A stretch of 64,000 bases of DNA. Source: Alphaproteobacteria bacterium (lineage in GTDB: Bacteria; Pseudomonadota; Alphaproteobacteria; CAAHEQ01; UBA3637). The notes beneath the pieces are model-generated. The model had not been told where the DNA came from, did no database searches, and worked only from the letters and a program-made list of their open reading frames with translations. A program made the position numbers and the translations under genes. Positions within the stretch are counted from its first letter, which is position 1, and every line of letters begins with the position of its first letter. The DNA lies in NCBI GenBank assembly GCA_017559525.1, contig JAFYRI010000003.1, positions 62,001-126,000 of the forward strand, given 5' to 3'. Below are positions 42,782 to 50,940 of the stretch, in pieces.

Positions 42782-43291
42782 ATGGAATTAATGAAGGCAA
42801 TTAAGGAAAGACGGTCTATTCGTTCGTATGATGCATCAAAACCGATTACAGACGATGATTTAAAAACCGTTTTGACGGCTGCAATGTATGCACCATCGGC
42901 AATGAATAAACAGCCATGGGATTTTGTGGTTATTCGTGATGAACAAGTTTTGGAACAAATCCGTGAAATTCATCCGTATGCCGGTTTTATTACTGACGCA
43001 GGGACTGCGGTGGCGGTATGTGGTAATACGCATGAATCCTATGCCACTTATGCACCGATTGATGTGGCTTTGGCAACACAAAATATGATGTTGGCGGCAC
43101 ATGAATTGGGATATGGTACTTGTTATTGTGGGACATATGTGGATGAACCATGGGCTGGTCAAATTAAAAAGTGGTTGAATGTTCCAGAGCATGTTGAAAT
43201 GTATGGTTTAATCGTTATCGGGACTCCATTAAAAACAAAAGATGTACCCGAACGTTTTGAAGAAAATAAAATCCACTACAATATATGGTAG
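42782..43291 (+). CDS. Nitroreductase-family FMN oxidoreductase
   Basis: Short nitroreductase of 169 residues with the signature IKERRSIRSYDASKPITDDDL, AAMYAPSAMNKQPWDFVVI (FMN contacts), ATQNMMLAAHELGYGTCYCG and LIVIGTPL. It is 11 bases after rlmN with AGGAGG (GGGAGG) before the start. It is distinct from the nitroreductase at 40523, which belongs to another subgroup. Substrate unknown. Confidence 0.92.
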   Translation: MELMKAIKERRSIRSYDASKPITDDDLKTVLTAAMYAPSAMNKQPWDFVVIRDEQVLEQIREIHPYAGFITDAGTAVAVCGNTHESYATYAPIDVALATQNMMLAAHELGYGTCYCGTYVDEPWAGQIKKWLNVPEHVEMYGLIVIGTPLKTKDVPERFEENKIHYNIW

Positions 43292-43324
43292 TTTTTTTGA
43301 GATAATTGTTTAATATATCAAAAA

Positions 43325-43350
43325 TCGCCGGCGCATTGAAGTGCCGGCGA
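43325..43350. terminator. Terminator between the nitroreductase and pilin-adhesin genes
   Basis: TCGCCGGC and GCCGGCGA form a G/C-rich stem, striking in this AT-rich sequence, with A/T runs on both sides. It can serve both convergent genes. Confidence 0.85.
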
Positions 43351-43366
43351 AAATATTTAAGGAAGG

Positions 43367-44533
43367 TTATTTACAGAGTGCATGTTCATAGTATGCGTAG
43401 TTGCGATCCGATAAATATGTAGAAACAGAACCACTAGATATAGTGACGGAAATAGCCTGACAAGAGTTGTTTTGTTCATCAGATGCCCATATTCCTATGC
43501 TTGAAAACATTGCCGTTAAAAAAGAAATTAATTGTTCTGATGATATTAATTCGGATGAGCGAATTAAGCTTAAATTTTTTCCTACTTTATTTCCCAAGGC
43601 TATACATGCCGCTTCTGCATCCCAACCATTTATGGTACTGTTGGATAGGTAATACACATTGTCACCAATTTCATATCTTTTAAAATCGGGTTTAACACAA
43701 ACCCCGCTGTTTTCTGTAAACTTATTGCAACCCAAACTCACTGCAGTACTAATACTAGAGCAGTATTCATTCTTGTTGGCGCAAGGGGTTGTTTCATCAC
43801 AACCTTGCTGAATACATTCTCCATAATGGCAGATACCGGTGGTACTTGTGCCATCATTGTTTTTTAGTGTACAACTATATCCAGAGCTATTAACCACTGC
43901 TCTACATTTTCCATTATCGCAAGCTTGGCATCTATTGCAATCTTCCCAAGAGGAACATTGTGTGTCAAAAGCTTTTGATACCTCAGGTTGACTTCCACTA
44001 AAGCACCATCCATTATCACAATAATTGCCTTCGCCACAATCGGTATTTGTTTTACATTCGCTGTCATTATTTAAAGCTGTTGAAGCTCCTTCAAAATAAA
44101 ACGTCATAGTATTATCTGAGGCGCAATCATTTTTAGATTCTGACACTCGTTCATTAATATCTATTTGAATTACGGAATTAGATAATCCATCAAATATCAT
44201 TTCGCAAACTCGTTGAGAAATTTTGTTGTTGGCTCCCACATCAAACATAATAAGTCCAAGATCATTATCGGAATATGCCGGATTAGAAAAATCATAAACA
44301 GAAGGTTCATTAATCCATTCATCTAATGATAATGCGTTTCGTCCTTGACTGGCTTGTGTCATTAAGTCTACAGCTCTGAGCATAATATCATTAATTGTTT
44401 GATTAGCACGGTATTTATCCATTCCATAAGAATAACCTGTGATACCTCCGATAGATAGTACACCAATAATTGCTAATGTTCCTAGCATTTCTACCATAGA
44501 ACGACCGGATTGTAGCATTTTATTTTGTTTCAT
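43367..44533 (-). CDS. Prepilin-type protein with Cys-rich linker and lectin-like tip domain
   Basis: A 388-residue pilin-like protein, probably a minor pilin or adhesin. The start at 44533 has AGGAG ahead and gives a class III prepilin leader: GRSMVEMLGTLAIIGVLSIGG, with Gly before the cleavage and Glu at position +5. After a pilin-like helix and domain (to about 160) comes a Cys-rich stretch of about 130 residues (CKTNTDCGEGNYCDNGWC, CNRCQACDNGKC, CDETTPCANKNEYC), then a C-terminal domain with INGWDAEAACIALG, SIGIWASDEQNNSC and YEHALCK that resembles the secreted protein at 1185. The reading frame is open for 47 codons further upstream, but those would run through the leader RNA. It likely uses the IVb pilus machinery at 27-36 kb. 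Confidence 0.83.
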   Translation of the reverse strand: MKQNKMLQSGRSMVEMLGTLAIIGVLSIGGITGYSYGMDKYRANQTINDIMLRAVDLMTQASQGRNALSLDEWINEPSVYDFSNPAYSDNDLGLIMFDVGANNKISQRVCEMIFDGLSNSVIQIDINERVSESKNDCASDNTMTFYFEGASTALNNDSECKTNTDCGEGNYCDNGWCFSGSQPEVSKAFDTQCSSWEDCNRCQACDNGKCRAVVNSSGYSCTLKNNDGTSTTGICHYGECIQQGCDETTPCANKNEYCSSISTAVSLGCNKFTENSGVCVKPDFKRYEIGDNVYYLSNSTINGWDAEAACIALGNKVGKNLSLIRSSELISSEQLISFLTAMFSSIGIWASDEQNNSCQAISVTISSGSVSTYLSDRNYAYYEHALCK

Positions 44534-44556
44534 TGTTTGCTCCTGTTTTACACAAC

Positions 44557-44740
44557 AAAAAAAATCGACGTGATGAAGGTCGACTGGAAGTTCAGAACTA
44601 TTTCTTGTGATATAGCGCAGTATATTTGCCGGATGTCTTATTTTACCACCTTCCAGCCGAGCGCTGGAAAGCATTTACCATCTGTAAAAGACGCACAAGG
44701 AAGAGGTTCTGAAGCCTCGGGGCGAATATCACTCGCCTTA
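44557..44740 (-). ncRNA. Structured leader RNA or small RNA ending in a terminator before the pilin-adhesin gene
   Basis: On the minus strand a run of mutually consistent helices is visible: a 5' hairpin (GGCGA/TCGCC, 44721-44737), an outer helix TTCAGAAC/GTTCTGAA (44706-44713 with 44591-44598), an inner helix CTTGTG/CACAAG (44694-44699 with 44604-44609), a third GTCTTTTAC with GTAAAATAAGAC, topped by an apical TTCCAGC/GCTGGAA hairpin, and a final hairpin TCGAC/GTCGA followed by eight T (44557-44583). The T run ends only 11 bases before the ribosome-binding site of the pilin gene, as in riboswitches and attenuators. I recognise no Rfam-type consensus (no 6S, RNase P, TPP, cobalamin or c-di-GMP core). 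Confidence 0.65.
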
Positions 44741-44745
44741 CTTAT

Positions 44746-44774
44746 AGATTAACAAATCCAGTATGATAATGCAA
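44746..44774 (-). promoter_or_regulatory. Candidate promoter of the structured leader
   Basis: Minus-strand TTGCAT (44769-44774) and TAATCT (44746-44751) with a 17-base spacer; transcription would start near 44739, at the 5' hairpin. The -10 match is modest. Confidence 0.5.
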
Positions 44775-44783
44775 CAAAAAAAT

Positions 44784-44803
44784 GGGCCTTAAAAATAAGG
44801 CCC
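44784..44803. terminator. Terminator of the AsmA-like gene
   Basis: GGGCCTTA and TAAGGCCC form an eight-base-pair stem around AAAA, with seven T on the minus strand and five on the plus strand. Confidence 0.9.
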
Positions 44804-44828
44804 TTTTTCTTATTTTTATCGCCAGTGT

Positions 44829-45692
44829 TTATTTGAACATACTGCCTAAACCTTTGATGCCGTCAGTTACGGATGAACCAATGTTTTTCACGCCATCTGT
44901 GATATTTTGACCAGCTTGTTTAGCCGCGTCAATGCCACTGTTTAATGCAGCTTTGGCATTGGCAAGACCGGCTTTTGCCAATTCACTGCCTGAATTAACA
45001 ACAGCTTTTAATGAATCGGTTGTGAAATATGATAAAATCAAGGCAATTGTTTCTTTGACGGAATATTGTTTTTTCTTGTCTTCGCCAATATTTGTTTTGT
45101 GAATATCCGGCAAAGTGATATCAATTGTTTTTCCCAAAGCACCCAATGTCAAAGTGGAATCATCGATAGTGAGTTTTTTGATAATGACTTTTTTACCGCT
45201 TTGAGTAGAGGAGGGTGTTTCTTTTTTCGTTTCGGCTTTGGGCTCGCTGGAACCTGTTCCTAAATAGTTGTTGACATTATTTTGTAAAACCGTCAAGTTG
45301 ATATCACCGGATTTATTAATTTCGGCATCAACTTTTGTTTTTTTGATGGCAATTTGTTTGATGATGATTTTATTTGTCAAAACAGACTTTGGATCAAAAT
45401 CAACAACAATGGAACCCAATTCAAAAATGTTTTCTTCGGCAAAACCTTTTGGATTTCCGATTTTTAACCCTTCAATGGCAACATGCCCTTTGAACAAAGA
45501 AATATCCACATTTTCAACGGCGGCCTTTGTTCCTGTAATTGGAGGAACGGCTGTTGAAACAGCTTTTTTGACAATAAAGCCAAGTGACAAGTAAATGCCG
45601 ATAATTAAGGCAATTAAAATAATAATGAGCCACATAACGCATTTTATAATACGTTTGAACCAGCCGCTTTTTTTTGTTTTTTGTTTTTTCAT
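44829..45692 (-). CDS. AsmA-like membrane-anchored periplasmic protein
   Basis: A 287-residue protein with a basic N-terminus, one membrane helix (about 16-37, MWLIIILIALIIGIYLSLGF) and a periplasmic part resembling the start of AsmA/DUF748 proteins: VENVDISLFKGHVAIEGLKIGNPKGF, IVVDFDPKSVLTNKIIIKQIAIKKTKVDAEIN, a Ser/Lys/Thr spacer, and VIIKKLTIDDSTLTL. The C-terminal 60 residues are an Ala/Gly/Lys-rich amphipathic helix with repeats of the type AKAALNSGIDAAKQAGQNI. AsmA relatives take part in lipid transport to the outer membrane. It is monocistronic. Confidence 0.75.
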   Translation of the reverse strand: MKKQKTKKSGWFKRIIKCVMWLIIILIALIIGIYLSLGFIVKKAVSTAVPPITGTKAAVENVDISLFKGHVAIEGLKIGNPKGFAEENIFELGSIVVDFDPKSVLTNKIIIKQIAIKKTKVDAEINKSGDINLTVLQNNVNNYLGTGSSEPKAETKKETPSSTQSGKKVIIKKLTIDDSTLTLGALGKTIDITLPDIHKTNIGEDKKKQYSVKETIALILSYFTTDSLKAVVNSGSELAKAGLANAKAALNSGIDAAKQAGQNITDGVKNIGSSVTDGIKGLGSMFK

Positions 45693-45718
45693 TTTATTTT
45701 TCCTTTTTTATTACATGA

Positions 45719-47986
45719 TTATGCAAATTGTTTTTTTAAATTGAACTTTGTGGTACCTTTAATATCTTTACCTGAACGTACAGTATCCCAAATACGCTTA
45801 GCTGTCAAACTATCATAATGTTTATGACAAAAATCAACACGGTATATGGATGCGTTTATTTGAGTTGTTTCGCCAGCCCAACATAATGCTTCACGCGGGA
45901 CAACGGTTGTTTGACAGTTTTTGGAAATTAATTCAAAACGACCTTTACCATTAGATACTTCGGTATGCCAAGGTTGTTGATTGCAAACGGAACAATCATT
46001 TTCTCGTACACAGTTAGCAGATAAAAAGACGGGAACATCTGTGTATAAAATCACGCCAATTTTGTCGGAAAGGGATGTTAACTTTTGGATGTTATCTAGT
46101 GTATCTTCCATAGAGGTAAATACATTTTGTGCGCCTAATTCAAAACATTGAGAAACAGCTTGTGTATTTAAACAAGACAGTTGTGAATCGAATGCGATAT
46201 TGGCCGTATCCGGTAAAAGAGTTAAACCACTTAAATTACCAATGGCGTAAGCATGATATCCCATTTGCCACAATGTATTTATTAATTTTTGCATTTTATT
46301 GCTTTGGCGAATAATCGGTGGTAAACACAAACGGACTTTGTCTTTGGGTAAAGATGCCAAAGTTGCAATATCAAAATCCATATCCATAACCACCCAAATT
46401 TCATTACAAGTATTCAAATCAATTTCGGAAAGTGTTGCAACATTGTCTGTTTTGATAATCCATTTGGGTACATTATTTTCTTTTTTCATCTGAGATGGTT
46501 GTGGTAAATTCAATCTGACCGGAACGATTTCAATTTGACTATATAACTTACGCCGTAATTCGTTTAAAATGGACATTGGTACGAATAATTCATTTTTATT
46601 TTGAATGGTTAATTCGGCAAGTGTTAAAGCTGTATCCCCCGTTTTTTCAAAGGCAGATTGAATAGCATCCGTCATTTTTTGTAAGTTCTTAGCAGGTGTA
46701 AACTTGCCATCGATTTCGGCGATTTTATCTTGATAAACAGCAACAATTTTATTGGGTTCTATAAATACACAAACGCTGATTGGTGCGCGGTTTTTAAAAG
46801 TACCTGGTTTTGGTTTTTCATAATCATAAGAACCTTTTACCCGTGTGGAGGAGGCCAAATAAACGGCATCCCCTTTTTTAATAAATGGATGATGGTCGGG
46901 CAGGGTGATTTGAACACTCTTTTTTGCTGGTACTTCAAATACCTTTTTGCCATTTACAGATAACATTTCGGCAGAAAATCCAAAAGGTTTTTCTTGCGTT
47001 CCGCAATCAATTTGAATGCCATCATATTTTGCAATCGGATGGATTGGGGTAACAGTAATAATATGGTTAAAGATTTTTTCAACTGTTCCAATAGGTAAAC
47101 CACGGTGGCCGACAAAATTTGGATCAATAACTTGTTTGTTTTTACCTTTAAAATGTAAAGTCGTCCAAGGTCGTGAGAAAATCTGCTTGATGTTGTCAGC
47201 TAATGAAATATCGGCACGACCCGTATCTAAAATCCGGCGATAGTAATCTGTGACTGCGGCAACATATAAAGCGCTTTTTTTACGTCCTTCAATTTTTAAA
47301 GATAATCCTTGTAATTTTAAAACCTCTTTTTCCAAAGCCAAATCTTTCATAGAAAACAAATGACCTTGGCGACCGTCTAACTTAAAAGTATCTCGGCAAG
47401 AATAGACGCATTTACCGCGATTGGCCGAACGTGTTGTTTGAAAAGATGAAAAAGAGCATAATCCACTGTAAGAATAACATAATGCACCATGGATAAAGGT
47501 TTCTACCTCAATGCCGCAATTATCTTTGATATGTTTGATTTCGGATAAGGATAATTCTCTGGCTGTCACAACGCGCGTAAATCCCATTTTTTTGAGCGCT
47601 AATGCACCTTCTAAATTATGAATGGCCATTTGCGTACTAGCATGTAATTCTAATGTCGGAAAGCGTTTTTGTATAATTCTGGCGATTCCAAGGTCTTGAA
47701 CAATAACGGCGTCCACTCCTGTATCCACACATATTTGCAAACCATTCATTACTTCTGGCAATTCGCTTTCTTGCACTAATGTATTCATAGCCACATATAC
47801 CTTGCGGCTAATGGAATGAGCATATGCAATAAATTCGTCTAGTTCGGATTGAGTAAAGTTGATGGCTTCTGCGCGGGCGGAAAATTTAGGTAATCCTAAA
47901 TAAACAGCATCTGCTCCATAATAAAGGGCTGCATACCCAGCTTCTATATCACCAGCAGGAGCAAGTAGTTCAGTTTGTTGTGTCAT
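45719..47986 (-). CDS. U32-family peptidase-like protein, RlhA/YdcP type
   Basis: Large collagenase-like U32 protein of 755 residues. The start at 47986 overlaps the stop of the preceding gene as ATGA; the frame is open 23 codons upstream. It begins TELLAPAGDIEAGYAALYYGADAVYLG and has the family signature EVETFIHGALCYSYSGLC, followed by SANRGKCVYSCRDTF, which in related proteins carries an Fe-S cluster. A C-terminal half of DUF3656 type follows, and a Cys group (CVRENDCSVCNQQPW) lies near the end. E. coli RlhA, which this resembles in length and layout, hydroxylates C2501 of 23S rRNA; whether this protein does so cannot be told. Confidence 0.88.
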   Translation of the reverse strand: MTQQTELLAPAGDIEAGYAALYYGADAVYLGLPKFSARAEAINFTQSELDEFIAYAHSISRKVYVAMNTLVQESELPEVMNGLQICVDTGVDAVIVQDLGIARIIQKRFPTLELHASTQMAIHNLEGALALKKMGFTRVVTARELSLSEIKHIKDNCGIEVETFIHGALCYSYSGLCSFSSFQTTRSANRGKCVYSCRDTFKLDGRQGHLFSMKDLALEKEVLKLQGLSLKIEGRKKSALYVAAVTDYYRRILDTGRADISLADNIKQIFSRPWTTLHFKGKNKQVIDPNFVGHRGLPIGTVEKIFNHIITVTPIHPIAKYDGIQIDCGTQEKPFGFSAEMLSVNGKKVFEVPAKKSVQITLPDHHPFIKKGDAVYLASSTRVKGSYDYEKPKPGTFKNRAPISVCVFIEPNKIVAVYQDKIAEIDGKFTPAKNLQKMTDAIQSAFEKTGDTALTLAELTIQNKNELFVPMSILNELRRKLYSQIEIVPVRLNLPQPSQMKKENNVPKWIIKTDNVATLSEIDLNTCNEIWVVMDMDFDIATLASLPKDKVRLCLPPIIRQSNKMQKLINTLWQMGYHAYAIGNLSGLTLLPDTANIAFDSQLSCLNTQAVSQCFELGAQNVFTSMEDTLDNIQKLTSLSDKIGVILYTDVPVFLSANCVRENDCSVCNQQPWHTEVSNGKGRFELISKNCQTTVVPREALCWAGETTQINASIYRVDFCHKHYDSLTAKRIWDTVRSGKDIKGTTKFNLKKQFA

Positions 47987-48561
47987 TTTGTGTATGCCCT
48001 TTCTTGAACGGTTGTATGGGGATAATATAAAATACGTTTTGATGTTTTTTCCCATCGTTCTGATAAAATAGTTTGTATTTTTTTGCTGATGTCAGGTTGA
48101 TAATAGGCCCCAAAAAAATATTTTTTGTTTTTTTCTTCCGCTCGTTTTAAAAGAAAATGGCTATCATCTATAACCAAAGAAGTACCCGCCAATATAGGAC
48201 TAGGATGAATTTTTATCCGTTTCATCGTCTGCATTTCATTGATAAATTTCTGTTCGGAAAAATCTTCAGATTCTTTATTGATTAATAAATGAACTTGCAG
48301 ATTGGGATTGGATAATTCTTTTTGTAAAAAACGAAAGATTTTGATATCTTTATCTTCGGAAAAGACGGTAATGCTTTTTTTTGCTCTGCGACACAAATCA
48401 ATAATCCACAAGGGATAAAAGTTTCCTATTTCAACAATGTTGTTGTCATTGTTTTGAACCATTTGCATCATTAAATTTTTATAGGCTTCGGCCGTATATT
48501 TTGAATCAATTAAAATCTGATCAGCGTTTGGATAAATAAAATGTAATTCTTCTTTGGTCAT
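47983..48561 (-). CDS. Unknown protein, possible phospholipase D-like fold
   Basis: A 192-residue protein with no signal peptide or membrane helix. I recognise no family by motif. It has alternating strands and helices: NIVEIGNFYPLWIIDLCRRAKKSITVFS, LQVHLLINKE, and near the end GTSLVIDDSHFLLKRAEEKNKKYFFGAYY, which resembles the second half of PLD-like folds but lacks a full HxK motif. It is coupled to the U32 gene by an ATGA overlap, so the two may function together, for instance on rRNA or tRNA. Confidence in the fold is low; the gene itself is well supported by RBS and coupling. Confidence 0.75.
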   Translation of the reverse strand: MTKEELHFIYPNADQILIDSKYTAEAYKNLMMQMVQNNDNNIVEIGNFYPLWIIDLCRRAKKSITVFSEDKDIKIFRFLQKELSNPNLQVHLLINKESEDFSEQKFINEMQTMKRIKIHPSPILAGTSLVIDDSHFLLKRAEEKNKKYFFGAYYQPDISKKIQTILSERWEKTSKRILYYPHTTVQERAYTK

Positions 48562-48620
48562 TGGAAATCTCCATGAAATATGACCGTCATTGTATCAATA
48601 TTTGATAAAAATGTCAAGGA

Positions 48621-49481
48621 TTAAAGCTGTACTAAACTTCCTTTGTCGGCATTCAGTTTAGCCTTTGCACCAATAGGGAAAATTGTTCCCTTTATCCCAT
48701 GACCATATGGGAAACCTTTAACCACAGGGATGGGGAGGTTTCCAAAGTGTTCCATCAAAACGGTTTCAATAGTACCATCATTTTTATTCTTTGCGGTACA
48801 GTTGTGCCAATCTCCCAATACAACACCTGAAATTTTATCAAATACACCAGCAAGATGCATTTGAGTGAGCATTCTGTCTACACGATATGGTTCTTCACCG
48901 ATATCTTCTAATACCAAAATAGCCTTTTTAAAGTCTGGTTCGTATGGTGTTCCAATTAATGATGTAATTAATGTCAATGTGCCACCAATTAAACGACCTG
49001 TTGCTTTTCCTTTTGTAAGGGGCGTTAAGCCTTGCCAGCTGATTTTTTTGCCAGCCAACATAGCTTCAAATGTCGTATTCAATCCTGTGTCGATTTTGTC
49101 TTGTAAAAAACTGGCTTGTATGCCGGAATAGGATATTAATTTTGATTTTTTCCATAAAGCTAATTGTAACGCTGTGGCATCGGAAAAGCCAAAAAGAGGT
49201 TTTTTATGTTTTGCAATGAATTTATAATCAATTTTATTCAAAATTCTGGTGCTACCGTATCCGCCACGTAGTGTCATAATAGCATCAATGGATTTATCAA
49301 TAAAAGCCCACATAATGTCATCGGCTCGTATCTCATCAATTCCAGCTAGGAAGCGTTCTTGATCAAAAGCTGCTTGCCCATAGATCGGTTTATATCCATA
49401 TTTTTTTAAAGTATCGGCAATTTTTTGTGTATCAATATCTTTTGTTGGTGAAGAAGGGGAAATAATTGCCATTTTTTTCAT
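48621..49481 (-). CDS. ldcA: LD-carboxypeptidase (MEROPS S66 family)
   Basis: Cytoplasmic enzyme that removes the terminal D-Ala from murein tetrapeptides during recycling. The 286 residues show ISPSSPTKDID, LRGGYGSTRIL, the nucleophile Ser in GFSDATALQ, the catalytic Glu in LEDIGEEPYRVDRMLTQM and His in GFPYGHGIKG. Its Shine-Dalgarno (CAAGGAGCA) is the end of the upstream mpl gene, three bases away, so translation is probably coupled. The pair gives the two consecutive steps of tripeptide reuse. Confidence 0.93.
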   Translation of the reverse strand: MKKMAIISPSSPTKDIDTQKIADTLKKYGYKPIYGQAAFDQERFLAGIDEIRADDIMWAFIDKSIDAIMTLRGGYGSTRILNKIDYKFIAKHKKPLFGFSDATALQLALWKKSKLISYSGIQASFLQDKIDTGLNTTFEAMLAGKKISWQGLTPLTKGKATGRLIGGTLTLITSLIGTPYEPDFKKAILVLEDIGEEPYRVDRMLTQMHLAGVFDKISGVVLGDWHNCTAKNKNDGTIETVLMEHFGNLPIPVVKGFPYGHGIKGTIFPIGAKAKLNADKGSLVQL

Positions 49482-49484
49482 GAA

Positions 49485-50855
49485 TTATGCTCCTTGTAAG
49501 GTTTTGAAAATTTCTTGTGCAAAATCACTAAGAGAATCATCTCTGGCCCCCATAACAATGATCTTGTCATTAGGTTTTACGATACCTGTTAGATACGTTA
49601 AAATATCCGTTCGATTGGGAATATATAATGCCTTTTTCCCCATTTTAGACAGAGGAGTTATAACATCTTCTGATGAAATATCTTTTGCTACAGTTCCACC
49701 AACATAATAGATATCGGGCATAATTAAGGTTAAATTATCATCCATAATATCGTTTAGAATACGAATAAAATCATCTTTCATTAAGCGCATGGGAGCAAAA
49801 CCATGAGGTTGATAAATCGCAAAAATATGACCACCATAAGGTTTTAGGGCCGATAACGCTGCGCGGATTTTTTCTGGATTATGTGCATAATCGTCATACA
49901 CGACAATGTTATTTTCTTCTCCAATTTTTTGTAAACGACGGCGTGTTCCTTTAAAAGTATTGAGAGCTTTTAGACTGCTTGATATTGGGATACCAGCATG
50001 TAAAGCAGCACCAATAGCAGCTAAGGCATTTGCCACATTGTGGGTACCAATCATAGGAAGAGTTGTCCAGTCGCCATTTAATCGAAAGCTAATACCCCCA
50101 TCCAAAGGTGTAATATCTGTTGCCATTAAGTCAGCTTGATTGCCATTTGTAGAAAAGCGAATGATATTAGGGTGTGTTAAATGTAGTTTTTTTGTTTCAA
50201 AACAATCTGCATTGATAACAATGCCATGTTTTGTTCGATTTAAGAAATCTTCAAATAGAGGTCTGATTTCATCTAATTCAAAATGGTCTAAGGAAATATT
50301 AGAAACAACGCTGATAAATGCATTGTATTTTTGAATAGAAGCATCTGATTCATCGGCTTCAATAACCAAATGATCTCCCATTCCAAAAATAAGATTAGAA
50401 CAAGGAGTATTGTTATATGTATTTAAGGAAATACCACCATTAATCATTGTTGGTGAAAATTTATTTTTGTATAGAATGTGTCCAATCATGGCGGTAATTG
50501 ATGTTTTTCCGCATGTTCCACCAACGGCAATTCCTTTAAAAGAATGAAAAATCTCTGCTAAGATTTCCGGTCTCTTTTTGATAGTCAACCCTAATTCTAC
50601 AGCTCTTTTTATGTCTGGAATAGAATCTTCTACTGCGCGAGTAACGATAAAATAATCAATATCGGAGGTTACTCCACTGCCATCTTGAGGATAAAGTATG
50701 ATTCCTGAGTTAATTAAGTTGTTTTGCACAGCATTGGCATTTTGTAAGTCAAAAGAACGGTCAGATCCCATAACAATATGACCGGTGTTTTTTAAATAAA
50801 GTGCAATGGCGCTCATACCAATGCCACCAATACCACAGAAAAAAAATGTTGCCAT
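49485..50855 (-). CDS. mpl: Mur ligase, probably Mpl (murein tripeptide ligase)
   Basis: Ligase of 456 residues that joins UDP-MurNAc to the recycled tripeptide L-Ala-D-Glu-meso-DAP. It has the N-terminal Rossmann motif CGIGGIGMSAIALYLK, the ATP motif GGTCGKTS (a variant of GTHGKT), IEADESDASI with the metal-binding Glu, ISLDHFEL and FKGTRRRLQ, then DDYAHNPEKIRAAL. These are shared by MurC and Mpl. MurC would join L-Ala; I prefer Mpl because ldcA follows directly and because the usual mur/fts cluster around MurC is absent here. A check for a separate murC elsewhere would settle it. Confidence 0.75.
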   Translation of the reverse strand: MATFFFCGIGGIGMSAIALYLKNTGHIVMGSDRSFDLQNANAVQNNLINSGIILYPQDGSGVTSDIDYFIVTRAVEDSIPDIKRAVELGLTIKKRPEILAEIFHSFKGIAVGGTCGKTSITAMIGHILYKNKFSPTMINGGISLNTYNNTPCSNLIFGMGDHLVIEADESDASIQKYNAFISVVSNISLDHFELDEIRPLFEDFLNRTKHGIVINADCFETKKLHLTHPNIIRFSTNGNQADLMATDITPLDGGISFRLNGDWTTLPMIGTHNVANALAAIGAALHAGIPISSSLKALNTFKGTRRRLQKIGEENNIVVYDDYAHNPEKIRAALSALKPYGGHIFAIYQPHGFAPMRLMKDDFIRILNDIMDDNLTLIMPDIYYVGGTVAKDISSEDVITPLSKMGKKALYIPNRTDILTYLTGIVKPNDKIIVMGARDDSLSDFAQEIFKTLQGA

Positions 50856-50940
50856 TTAAAAAATATTCCTTTAAACTACTCTTATAATTTTTTTGTACTG
50901 TATCCTAAAAAAACAAAATTGTAAAGAAAGGAATTAAAAA

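Noticed and set aside
44534..44674. N-terminal extension of the pilin-adhesin by 47 codons
   Set aside because: It would place residues before a textbook prepilin leader, and the bases instead form the helices and terminator of the leader RNA.
44557..44740. Identification of the structured RNA as 6S, RNase P, tmRNA, SRP RNA or a known riboswitch
   Set aside because: I looked for the conserved cores of these families and found none; size alone would fit 6S RNA but is not evidence.
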